DNA of 64,000 nucleotides, taken from Brugia malayi. Taxonomy: Eukaryota > Nematoda > Chromadorea > Rhabditida > Onchocercidae. The position numbers and the translations under genes are program-made. Shown here piece by piece: positions 1-11,663 of this stretch (positions are counted from its first letter, which is position 1; each line of letters starts with the position of its first letter). Below the pieces are notes generated by a model. The model was not told the origin of the DNA, did not search any database, and was given only the letters and a program-made list of their open reading frames with translations. The DNA is taken from contig NW_025062476.1 of assembly GCF_000002995.4 (NCBI RefSeq), forward strand, positions 5,941,001-6,005,000. Direction: 5' to 3'.

Positions 1-243
1 TCACGGTACATGAAACTTAAATTTTCTAACCTGCTTCCTCTAAATATTTCTTTTTATTAGGTTTAAGTCAATCCAGCATTACCACTTTTCCATTTCGTCA
101 AGCCTTTCTTCTCGTGTATATACCACAGATCGTTTCTTTTGACTTAGATTCAGAATAAACTTAAGAAATTAAGCTTAACTATAAAAGTAGCGCCATCATC
201 AAAAGCCGTTTTTGTTAATCCAAGATATTTTTGAATATTTCAG

Positions 244-810
244 GACTTAGAGGTGTCGCACATCCCTTGTGTTGATGATCGCTTCTTGGCTTTATTAGCA
301 GATAATTGCATGGGTTTGAAAAATATTAATTTGAATGGTTGTAGATATGTCACCGACAAAGGACTTGCTGCCTTGGCGCGGTGAACTTTATTTAGTTCAT
401 AAATTCCATTCCCTTCATTTGCACAAGCTCAAAAAATATTTTCTAAAATGACGTAATGAAATTATACACTGGAAACTTCTATTTCCCTCATTTTTATGAA
501 TTTGCATTCATTATTAAATAAAAATACAAAAAACATGCTTCTTATTGAATTTCCATCAGAAGTTTGAATAGTAAAGACATCCAGTATATTATTCGATAGG
601 TGCAATCAAAAGTTATGTTTCAGGAAGTGTTGTTTAAAGGAAGTGCGAATTCGTGCAACGTCATGTACAGACAAGTCAATATATTTGCTGGCGCAGTTTT
701 GTCCTGACCTTGAATGGATATCACACGCTGATTTTAGTGGACGTCCAAAGTTCAGTGATAAAGCATTACAGTGTCTCAAAGATTCCTGTGTGCAAAGGGT
801 TATTTGTTGA
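244..810 (+). CDS. Leucine-rich-repeat protein, AMN1/FBXL-like (3' part only)
   Basis: The last two coding exons of a gene that starts left of the window: 244-380 and 624-810 (stop TGA 808-810). The split codon joins cleanly (CG|G). The 106 residues contain cysteine-containing LRR units with the motifs LKNINLNGCRYVTDKGL and CPDLEWISHADFSG, the pattern of the LRR_CC repeats found in AMN1 and F-box/LRR (FBXL) proteins. Those proteins act as substrate receptors or regulators of ubiquitin ligases. No F-box is visible here, but the N-terminus is missing. A possible further upstream exon is 61-113, preceded by TTTATTAG, followed by GTGTAT and in a compatible phase; it is uncertain. The family assignment is good; the exact orthologue (AMN1 versus an FBXL) cannot be settled from the C-terminus alone. 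Confidence 0.7.
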
Positions 811-1616
811 ATAAAGGAAACAAACTTATTTGTTCCTGCGTGTGAAGAATACGGCGAATTACTTTCCTACTATAACTTAGAAGTTAAAGGAAATAGATTT
901 TTGTAATAAATTTCTCAGAATGAAATAGCTGAACCACATACTCCTCGACTGGAAGAGAATAAAGAGGATTTTTTCTTTTCACCTTGCGTAGTTAATTTTA
1001 AACAGTATGATTCCAAGGAATTATCTATCGCAACTTTTCTCATGCATGCAGATACCTTTCATAAATTGTAACTCCGCTCAAGCGAACTCTGAGTACAAAA
1101 ATATGTTACCAATAGTTTACACCTATAGACTACATTTCCAAATAACCAACCTCTTATCTCTCTTCTTCACACAGATAAACTCCAAGAATTGTCTCAAACT
1201 ACAATCCGTTTTCCCTTTCATTTTGATTTCGTAATTTATGATGCGGAAGTGATACCATGTCGGGATCAAATCATTCTTCACAGACCTTTATAAGTTAATT
1301 TACTGAAGAAAAAGCCATGTCCGAAAATATTCAAAATTTAAATAGGAATCCGGCGGTTTGCAATTAAAATATACTGCTAGGATCGGAGGGAGGGAATATA
1401 TCTCATTTTGTTATATGGAATAAGACATCATATTAGTTTTTTTAAGTCGCTTCGGACAACAGCACACAGCTTATCATATAAAAAGTTTTAGAAGTTGTAA
1501 AGGAACCAGTGATTAGAAGAGGAATATAATCAAAAGTAATAATCTGTGGTCGCCGAAACATAAATATCAAAAAAGCAGAAAAGCCTGCAGAGTAAAATCA
1601 CTAATACTTCAGAGAA
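811..1616. other. Intergenic, convergent 3' ends
   Basis: About 0.8 kb between the stop of the + strand LRR gene and the stop of the minus-strand SGT gene. No supported exon is visible. It contains the downstream copy of the ~100-bp direct repeat listed separately (1361-1458). Confidence 0.6.
1361..1458 (+). repeat. ~100-bp direct repeat, copy 1
   Basis: This segment starts caattaaaatatactgctag and ends aagtcgcttcggaca. It matches 1791-1892 with only a few substitutions and a small indel around the ggagggagg/ggagggaaaa position. It lies just downstream of the SGT stop codon. Confidence 0.9.
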
Positions 1617-3934
1617 TTACTGCGGAGGCTGCGTGCCATTTTCATGCGGTCCATTCCTATCGCTTTCATTGCTAGGACCTCCTAGGAAATAATTCTGTAG
1701 ATAATTTTTTAGATTTTGTTCAGCTTAGATTCATTTAAATAGAAATCATTTTTTTTTTTAATCATTTAAAAATTTCATTTAAATTAAATGCAATTAAAAT
1801 ATACTGCTAGGATCGGAGGGAAAAAATCTATTTATCTCATTTTGTTATACGGAACAAGACATCATAATAGTTTTTTTAAGTCGCTTCGGACATTTTTTTA
1901 ATTAAAAGCGATACTTGCATCTCACATAGAAAAACGAAATGCTGTCCAAAAAGTGCTGAGTAAAAGCTGAAATAGTAACTAATAGCAGTCTGCTTCTTAA
2001 CTAGATATAAACAGTGAAATATAAAACCACCTTGGCCCTGGAACTGCTGTCTCAGCTGTTCAACCAAATCTGGATTAGCACTTTGCATTTGCTGAGCTAA
2101 CTGAAAGTAGACAAAAATAGTAACGCACTTCATATCCTCGAAATAACATACACAAGTTTCTAAAGCCTATTTACTTTAATCAAATTTGTAGTCAGTGTAA
2201 ACAAAAACAACCTGTTGGCCGGCTTCTATAAGATTAGAAACGCCAGCATTTGATCCACTGCCGAGAATACCAGTCATCATCTGTGACATCATATTCTGAA
2301 TGTTAGGATCAGACATCAGTTGTCTGGCCATGTTCATCATCGCTGGATTATTCAGCAGTGCAGTCATGTCAGGCATCTGAGAACCAAACAGCTGAAACAA
2401 AAAAATCTTTATAGAGATTGCCAAATTTGAATTAAATCACTCGAAAATATGACAAAACCTACCCCAGGACCTTGCCCCTGCCTGAATGATTCCTCTAGTT
2501 CTTTCAGCTTATCTTCAGCAATTTTCAGATTATTTTTGTAGCTTTCCTGTTCCGGATCCAATTCTAGTGCTTTTTTATATGCTTCTACAGCTTGCTCATA
2601 ACGATTCTGGCAAGACAATGCCAACCTAAAAAAGTACGCGAAATTACGCAACCGTTCATATTCGAATTGTGATGAAAAAATATTGGCTTAACAAAACACG
2701 CTAAATTTTACCCCATTCGTCCATAAGCTTTGCTATATTTTGGATCCAAGGCCAGTGCAGCACGACAATCCTGTATTGCCAAATCATACTGTTCTAGCCG
2801 ACAGTAAGCTGCTGCTCTCAAATGCATGATAAACTCTTTAAACGAAAAACATATTTTGAGTAATACACTTATAAAAAACTTAAGGGCTGTCAGTTTATAG
2901 CATGTTTTCCTAAAATAAGTTTTTCAATGCTTTGTCTTCTTCCAAAGTTTTTTCCAGATACTTGAAAACTTCCCAGCAATTATGTCAACTAGGCTAATAA
3001 GTTCCGTCTATTTTACAGACAATATATCAGGACTTCTAGATCTACCGATTGCAAAAATAAGCCGGATCTTTGTTCAGCTTGATAGCTTCATTGTACTTTA
3101 ACACGGCATTTTCAAATTGCGAAGATTTCATTAATGTATTCCCTTCTTCTTTTAAATTATTCGCTATTTTGATTTCTTCTGCAGTTGGTTTCGGAAAATC
3201 ATCAACACCCTGAAACTTCGATGTACCACACTTTTTTTGTTAATGCCTGCTTCAAAAGAATCTAGCTTAGTCACTTAGGACCACACCTTTTTTGTGCTGT
3301 GTACAAAGACTGACATACATACAGTTGAAAAATCAGTTGCGCTGCATTTAGCAAATCCTAATGACTCTTTTTTTTTTGCGATAGTTAGTTGATTTTAAAA
3401 TGAAGCATACGGCAGGAAGACCCTCAGCTGCAACGAAAATATCCAGAAGAGGTTTTGATGGTTGAAACAAGTAACTGGAATCCGTTAAATCAAATGCTGT
3501 TTCAAGGCACTGAATAGCCACTGAAAAAAATTTTTTTATAAAATTTGATTAATATTAATAAAATACGCAATAAATTAATTCTTTCAAGCTTGAAATAACT
3601 CATGGATGATATGCAACAATTTTGTAATTTTACAGAAGTAAAAGCAGGGATGCAATGAATACGGATGTTCCGGAAGCAATCACGAGTTTTACTACAAAGC
3701 TACTACTTGTCCTAGACATATTAACAATCGCATCAGTGAGATAAACCATAGTGAAGTACAACAACGACAATAACCTTCAATTCCTTCAACCTGATCAGTT
3801 GTGCACTGTTCACGCGAAATCCGCTGGCGCAAGAATTGAATGAATGAAACGACGAGATTCTTTTCATCACTGATATCTTGCTTTTTATGACTCGATTCCG
3901 GATTGCTGAATGTTGTATCAGCTGAGTCATTCAT
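1617..3934 (-). CDS. sgt-1: SGT, small glutamine-rich TPR co-chaperone
   Basis: Eight exons, given 5' to 3': 3934-3775, 3520-3411, 3209-3046, 2816-2712, 2625-2463, 2391-2212, 2100-2028, 1681-1617. All phases close, giving 339 aa, the usual size for animal SGT. Residues ~20-75 form the N-terminal homodimerisation domain ([22 protein letters not shown]). Residues ~95-215 hold three TPRs with carboxylate-clamp-like residues ([40 protein letters not shown]). A Met/Asn-rich STI1-like segment follows ([20 protein letters not shown]), then a short Gln-rich tail ([18 protein letters not shown]). SGT binds Hsp70/Hsp90 C-termini and hands tail-anchored proteins to the GET/BAG6 pathway in the cytosol. 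The acceptor of exon 4 (TTTGAG) is weak. The start is the first Met in frame and gives the expected N-terminal length. Confidence 0.95.
1791..1892 (+). repeat. ~100-bp direct repeat, copy 2
   Basis: Second copy of the repeat at 1361-1458, in the same orientation. It lies inside the last intron of the SGT gene (1682-2027). The two copies therefore flank the final coding exon of SGT (1617-1681). Confidence 0.9.
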
Positions 3935-5529
3935 TGTCTTAGTTTTTCCTCACGCACTCTATACTCACCAAAATCTGAAAGCATTTCTTATACAGCTTAC
4001 AATTTTAGAGAAGCTGAAAACGATATCTTTTAAAGTCTAAATATCATACACGTAATGCATCGAAAGTCTCCACTGATTTGCATACTGTGTCCTTAGACAG
4101 GAATACGAAAGCCAATAAAATTCTCTAAAAGGTTTTGCAGATCACGTTTGAATCAACCGCAGAATCTATTCACGTCGGAAAAAACTGATCTAAGAAAAAC
4201 AGGACAAGGATATACAGATTTATGAGCCAAAAGGAACGTGTGAACACGTAACCACAAGCCACATAAATCACACATAATCGTGAGCCTATGAATTGAACTC
4301 AACCCGCCCACATTCTCAGAAGAACTAATGAAGAACTGACGTTGAATGCAATTGGCACGTCCCACAAGTGGACAGGAAGAGACTTCGGGGTTGCTTTCAG
4401 TCAAGTGAACAAGGCGATTTGGGATTTCTCGGGAAGATGAGCCTCTCTCTCTCTTGAAATCACTAGAAAAATTCTGTTTGTGGAAAAGAAACACCTTCAT
4501 GGGATACGCGCTGACTCGGCATATTGCATTCAGTAAATGTATTAAAGTGATGGTAACATTGTATCTGCCCTTTTCACAAGCCAAAAAATTTCAATAAGTT
4601 AGAGATTCCGTACATAAACTCAGTATTTGTCAGAAATCTACCTATCGTTATACATGTTTTACATGAAAAGAGCCCAAAATACAGGAAAGTACTCAATTGT
4701 AGCATGAACTTCAATTTATGACCTGATCTGAAGAGAGTTATTTATAAAAGTTTATAATGGGAACGATATCTCTATCTCTTGTAACTTGCTTCTGCAGCAG
4801 AAAAATGGAACAGAATAGTCGTTTTTAGAAATCCTACAAAAAATTTGTGGATCAATTGGTTATAAAATCTAACAACCATATCTCTGTTTGTGACTTCCGT
4901 AACATCATTATTCAAAAAATCCAAAAGAAATGGTTTCTATATGATCATTTTATCCATAAGCAATAATAATTTAAATTTTTTAATAATACAAGATGTACAT
5001 CAAAGGAAACGACATTGGGATTAATTATTGCATAAATGATTGAAAATGAATGACAAAAAATCTACATATACACACATATATATATCTACAACTAAATCAT
5101 CACACCACGAAATTCAAAAAATTGATCAAAATATCAAATGTAATTTACTAGCAGGGTACTAAGTCATGCAATGATGTAGTATACAATACGTCATTAAAAT
5201 GAATTTAGTTATCTCAATCGGTTTTTGTGCAATACTGCGCGCTTATTTACAGCGTTAAAGTAAATGATTGAATTCTGTTCATTATTGGCTTTACCGCTAG
5301 CCTATTAGCACAAACAAAGAATTAGATCATACTGTCGCTGTACAGCTATATTTAATGTCTTATGTTTTCATTTGGAGATTCTATACACTGAAGCTGGGAA
5401 TTTGACTTATGTGGGGAACAAAAGATGCAGTTAATTGATGCGAATTCTTCTTCGGACTTCCCACAAAAAAATTATTCACTTCCTTTCTCACATTACAAAA
5501 TTTTTAAATAAAAATCTTCTAAGATGACA
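3935..5529. other. Intergenic region between SGT and EFR3
   Basis: A 1.6-kb gap upstream of SGT and downstream of EFR3, both on the minus strand. It should hold the SGT promoter and the EFR3 3' UTR. One long open frame (4153-4584, minus, 143 codons) lies here but has no recognisable domain; see findings. Confidence 0.5.
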
Positions 5530-8500
5530 TTAAAAAACATACGATTCAGGTAATTTGAGTTCGAAAATACTTTTCGGTTTATTGTAACATCCATATTCAT
5601 TCATACGATTTGCATCGTCATTTCGTTGAAGTAATCGTTTCACAGTTCGCGATAAGTCAACTTCTTCACGTTCCTGATGCATTTCTTCTACAAGTTGATT
5701 GAAGTCCTGAGTGCGAAACTTATCCAGAATCCTTTGTGTCCGTTTCTATAAAAGAACCATATTGAAGTCAGGTTTAGTCAACAGTAGTAATTTTCCAAGT
5801 ACTCATGTTAACAGTATTCATATTTGCAATTCCCTTTAACCAATAAAAGTTACTACAAAGTTGCTTATGTTTTTTACGGCAATGAACATGCCTCCACTTT
5901 TTTATTAATGTGACACTATGAACGATAGGTCAAAAAAAAAAAATCACAAAACCCGAAAAACACACAAACAAATCATATAAACCTGTTCTTTTTTTTCTTC
6001 TTCACTCTGGTCAATTAACGTATTCGTTCTCTTGCGCAATTCACTAACAGTCGTCGGAGGAAGATCAGATTCTGCAATATAGTGTTTTAAAGTTAAAGAA
6101 ATAACTTCAATGAATCTTGCAGATAGAAATTCTTACTTTCTCGTGCTGGTGAAAAGATTGTATTTTTTCGAGAAGTCTGTATAGATTCAGATGGACTCCA
6201 ATCAATGCTCATATCAACGGAGACTGTGTTTTCATCAATTCCACTATTATCTATTCCATCAACATTATTCATTTTTTCGGCTTCTATGAATGGCCAATCT
6301 CTATTTACTTCCATGTCACCAGATATTGATGACGCTAGTGCTACGCCTTTTGAAACAAATGCTACTGTCAAGTTCTTCACATCCTTACCGGTAGCCTAAA
6401 ATAACGCAAGCAACAAGAAGTCAGTAGCAATCCAAAGTACGTTTTCAAAGCTTTATGTATACAAAAATTAAAAGGTCGTGACACCCGTTATTCACACAAC
6501 TGAAAATACCGAACATATCTTGCGAACAATTCAAATATACATTTACCACCTTAAGCATTTCGCTGACGTCATCGATATCGAAAAGAATTGTTGCATCCTC
6601 TTCAAGACAAAGCGCCGCTTGTTCTTCATCGTCATCACTTGCAAGTGGAGCCTTTTTAGGACTTTTTTTGTCAGACTGGAATTCCGACAAAAGATTTAGC
6701 AACGGGTGGGCTCGTAACGCCCGTTGCTTTACAATCTAAATCAGTGATTTCTTTAATTACTTCTTGAATTTTCATCTTAAAATTAAAGTTTGGGGGCAAA
6801 ACAAAATTATAACTGTCCTTAAGATTTCTTCCGAAAAATTTATGCACCTAAAAAAAGACTCTATGTTCTCAACAATCCTACATATCGTGTCCCTTCCACA
6901 CCTGAAGCATATGCATATTCACTCCGTATTTTTGAAAGGGAATGAAAAACAACATGAATTCATCATATACGGAATATCTTTAATCGAAAAAAATATTTTT
7001 CTTCTTTCACTAATTCATAAATTAGATCTAAACTCTACAATAGTATATTACCTGTTGAACATGTTGACAAAGAGATGGTATGGCCATAAGCTGACTGCTG
7101 AAGTTAAGATATTTTGCCACCAAATTATGAATAGCTATACGCTTTGCACCATTAAAACGAAATGACGATTCCAGTGCCATTGATTGTAGAGCAAAAGACA
7201 ACCGGAATAACTGTATCAACATCTAAAATGTTAATATCCACTTTTCCATTATATACAGTGTAATTTTGCTAACAAAAACAGCGATCGTTAAGACACCCAA
7301 CAAAAACGAGTTTATGACATATTTTTTTCATAACCGTAGAGCGAAAATAATTAAGAGTGAACTTACTTCGTCAAAACCAACTTCAATGCATAATAAAGCC
7401 ATCGTGCAAAGGATTGCATCCATATGTTCTCTTTGTGTCTCATCTTCCGGCACCATCCAAACACATCTACAAGCTTTCCGGTGGTAAAAAAAGTTTGAAG
7501 TTCTCGAATTTTTTCCATGCCAAGTCATAAATATAATGTAACAGAATCAAACGACTCGAAAATCTGGAATATAGATTACCTACATACTTACTTATGAAGA
7601 GCATTAAGTAAATGCGGCGCATAGTTTCGCATAATCATTTCATCCGACCGACTACATTTTTCAAAGGTTAACTGCAAATCAGTGACATCGTTGACGTAAG
7701 GTAAGTGCCGTAACACTGACAAATTATCATGCCTGCAAGAAGTCGAAGAAACTGCAAAAGCTTCTTACAGATATTACGGGGCATGAAGATATCCACAATT
7801 TGTATTTTGCATTCAGAATTTGCAAGAAATGAATTATATTTGAATTCAGTCATTTAAATAATTTAAAGAATAAACAGACAATAAAAATAAGATATAAACC
7901 TGTCAAGTAAGGTATGGAAAATGCACTGCGTATCTAAACGAACGACAGGATCACCAGTCAAAGCTAATCGCAGTAGTGTGTTTGGGAAATTATTGCTAAA
8001 TATCGTTGACATGAAACCTGTTCGATATTTCGTTGCCACCTAAAAATCAGACTTTATAAGTGTTTAATTTGTGTTTAATTTGAAATTCACATTACTGGAA
8101 TGATTTGAAAATGAAAAGTTTACAAAATAACCCTGAGACGATACAAACTGTACAATAAAATTAAATTGAACTTCAAGCATTAAAACTGAAAGACACACCT
8201 TTAAAAGTGTTTTTACAAGTATATGCTGCAAGAAAGTATCACTAGGTTTTAGTGACTGATTGTCTTTTCCAAGATTTGGTATGTTAGCGGATATAAAAAG
8301 CATAATTTCGACCTAAAAACTGAAACTGAGTAAAGCATTCATTATGTGTTCTCAACAAAAATTTTCAATATTCGACAACATTCTGGATTTAAAATTAATT
8401 CGTAGCACACTATGAAAAACAACATTTGCAAAGTTGCAAAGAAACATAATATGAATATGTAAAGAAAAAATTATATTATAGGATGAAACAAGACAAATGA

Positions 8501-11500
8501 AATTTCGTGAGACCCACTGCAAACAGACGTTTTTTACAAGTTATATAACACCGGATTACCTTCTGGTAATCAGGTAATGCATATGCATAGTCACCCATAG
8601 CATTAATTAAAGATTCTTGGTATATTTTTTCTTGATCAATTGATGGGCATTCTACGGTTTGTTGAAATTCAACAGATCGACGTAGATGTTTCAGTAAAGA
8701 ATTGAATATACCTGAAATGAAATACGAAAATTACAACTTACACAATATCTAAGACTTACCTTATTTATGGTTACTTAAACTTTCTCATTTCTCTATTAAT
8801 GATCCTAATCTCAAACGTGTCATAGATTCGAATCATGATATGGAAAAATTTTACGTTAGATGAACACTAAATATATGCCCTGTGATTGGTAAGTTTGGAA
8901 GTAATATCAACTTCTGACTACTGATTGTCATAGGTAAAAAAGTTCCTTCTATTTATCTCCATTTAGCAAAAAAAATTTAATCCTCAGCTTTCACCCAAAC
9001 GGATAGCCGGGAAACTGTTAATGCATTTGCTTTGGCCACCCCACTATTTAGCACTGTTTAACTCTCTTTTACTATAGGCCAAAAACCACTTTACTTATTA
9101 AAAACTTCTTTTGAATTTTAAAGTTATCGACTCCAAATAATCTTCTTAATCTTAAAAAAAAAGATGCAAAAAATTCCAAAAGACGAAAATATCAACTTAC
9201 CAACGTAAAGGCTATGTTTAAAGTTTGCACTAACCTATTAAAGATGGTCCGATACTGGTACCGGCAATGGAAACAATACTTGATAAAACCATTGCAATAC
9301 CAATGCGTACAGATGCATTCGAATTTGACATATTCTCCAAATGAGTTATTAAAGCCTAAAAATATTAAAACAAAAAACTGTAAAAATTATTCAGTGTGTA
9401 TAAGATCAAAAAGGAATCAAGAGAACAAACAGATATAAGTTACCGATAATCAACAAATGAACCCAATTAACGTCTGAAACAAATTAACTGCACCTGAAAC
9501 GAATTAACTAATTTTGAAATGCAAAAAATGCAAAAACTAAAAAAAATTTTTGAAAAATCACTTGGATGACAAAACTCGGGTCTTTCACGCTATACATAAT
9601 TGCACGGAATGTGTAAACCGCGAATATAGGTGGAGGCTCCCACTTCGTATGTAAATCACAGTGTTTCAGAACCGGGTCCAGAACAGAAACCAAACCAAAA
9701 GGTGCTTTTGCCATCAATTCTCTACAAGATTTCAAATGAAAATTTCGAAAAATGATTTCTTCTTAACTTCATTTAGTAACATATGAATTAAATACTTTAC
9801 TGATGTTTTACTATATGCATTGCGAATTTTGGATGTAAAAACCAATTTTTCTGCACCATTATAGTCAAATGAAATATCAAATTGTTCAATAAGACGCATT
9901 AAGAACTGAATATGAATAAAGCATGGTTTATAAATATATTAAAAATACCGTAGGAACTGATCAGCAAGCGCTTTCGGGTTTTCCGCTACGCCATCCACTG
10001 CATAGGGCTGGTCAATTACTGAGAAGTGATTATTCCGTTTTTCCCTTGACTCTTCTAAAACAGTAAAACAAGCAACTGACAACACTGAATCCTCACAATC
10101 TCTACATGTTTCACCATTATCTACCACTACCTACGTGAAAGAATGCAGATAAGATTGTGAAGTTTGGAAAACTATGATTTTGCTAGACTTTTACAATTCC
10201 CGTAAGTCTCTAATAAGATCATCAAAGATTTTTCCAAATATCAAGAATGCTATCTAAAGTCAATAAAAGCAGCTAGTATGAAATTATATGAAAATACCAT
10301 AATCCTCTTCTTGAAGATTAAAAAGAATCGAAGGAATGATTTTGTCCATATATTGCCTTTCCCATATACTAGTTTGCAATGGATCGGTTGTTAACTTCCA
10401 CATAACACCTAAAATAAACTCAAAAACTAAAGATAAATCAAAAAATTTCAAAACCTTTGATTCAGTTGGATGTCACCCTTCCTTACTTAACAAAACTACT
10501 AAAATTAAGTTAAATTAAACTACCTCTTAAGCCACGTAAACCTGCATACCGCGCATCTTTTGAAGTTTCGCTATTATTTGCATAACACATTGATGCAAAT
10601 TTAGAAATAAAGAAGTCGTATTCCCGATGATAAGCAGGAGTGTTTTCTTCGATGTTTGCGAAATTCACAAATGAATCTGTAGCCAGTTTCTAGAAAATTC
10701 AGAAGCTAGATTTCATAAATTTTAAAAAAATCCTCAAAAGATATTTTCATAATTCTCATTCTACCATAAACTTTCACAATTCAAAAAAGTTCTTATAAAC
10801 CAGAGGGAAAGTACCATAAACATACACTGTTAGCAAAAATAAAAAATTTAACCTCCATTTGGAAATGATTCGTTTCCAACAACTTCTGCAGCATTTTGAG
10901 GAAGTGTTCGATGAACTTATTTAGACTCGATAAATCGTGACAACTCTGCAGAAGTTGATCCATCGCTTCTATGGATATCTGAACTCAACATTTTAAGTTC
11001 AAGAAATTTTTTTTAAATTTAGCTTCACTTCTTCGTACTAAAAAATCGACTAGGAAGTTCGCTTGACTTAATGCCTTAAAATATTACACTACAAAAAAAT
11101 CTCCAGCAATTTTTGCTGCAAAGTTTATTTATAAAAGGTAGAATGGAAAAATATGTTAAACACATTTGGCACGGCTTGGTAATATCAAGTGTTTATCACA
11201 GTGGTAACTTCTGAAGTAGATGTACTTGCCAAAATACTTGCATTTTTCCTTCAAGGAATGAAAATAAAAACAAAATACCAAATAAGGTATACCTTAACTT
11301 GGTTATATTTTTGGTGATATAGATCTCTGGACAACCGCGAAACAATGTATCCACCAATTCTATCCAACTTTTCGGGTCTTGATATTGCATAAAATGTTAG
11401 CTTTTGCATATTCGAATTGATCAAGCCTTCAGTTAACGAGCTAAAAAATTTATAGAGAACTATATACACTGTTTATCCAAAGTTGATAGCAGCAAAAAAT

Positions 11501-11663
11501 TGTTGAAACAAGTATTCAAATCAACAAATGTAGCTTTCTGATGGTCTCATTCTAATATTACAGTATATTTCAGAACTTCAAATAACCACCTCGGATAAAT
11601 GGCGTCGACGAGTCGTCGATACCGTGGTTTGCATGGAGCGCAACAACACATAAAGGTATCCAT
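5530..11663 (-). CDS. efr-3: EFR3, plasma-membrane scaffold of the PI4-kinase complex
   Basis: Eighteen exons, 5' to 3': 11663-11590, 11440-11293, 10978-10853, 10689-10524, 10408-10298, 10126-9949, 9721-9562, 9355-9235, 8711-8560, 8312-8199, 8039-7900, 7732-7592, 7466-7367, 7222-7052, 6735-6547, 6395-6137, 6071-5983, 5745-5530. Every phase closes, giving 884 aa, near the length of animal EFR3. The N-terminus MDTFMCCCAPCKPRYRRLVD carries the Cys cluster that is palmitoylated in the family, followed by a basic patch. Next come the signature regions EKLDRIGGYI, RLSRDLY, EAMDQLL and FANIEENTPAYHREYDFF, then helical repeats including YLNFSSQLMAIPSLCQHV. The C-terminus ends LPESYVF. EFR3 holds PI4KIIIalpha/TTC7/FAM126 at the plasma membrane to make PI4P. 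Exon 15 could also end at 6550. The exon 6 acceptor is the second of two AGs, because the first gives a stop. The in-frame Met at 11651 is an alternative start. Confidence 0.95.

Noticed and set aside
1007..1234. 75-codon frame on + between the LRR gene and SGT
   Set aside because: No homology, no splice or start context, and composition is like the surrounding intergenic sequence.
9214..9438. 74-codon + frame
   Set aside because: It is antisense to EFR3 exon 8 (9235-9355), so it is a shadow of that coding sequence.
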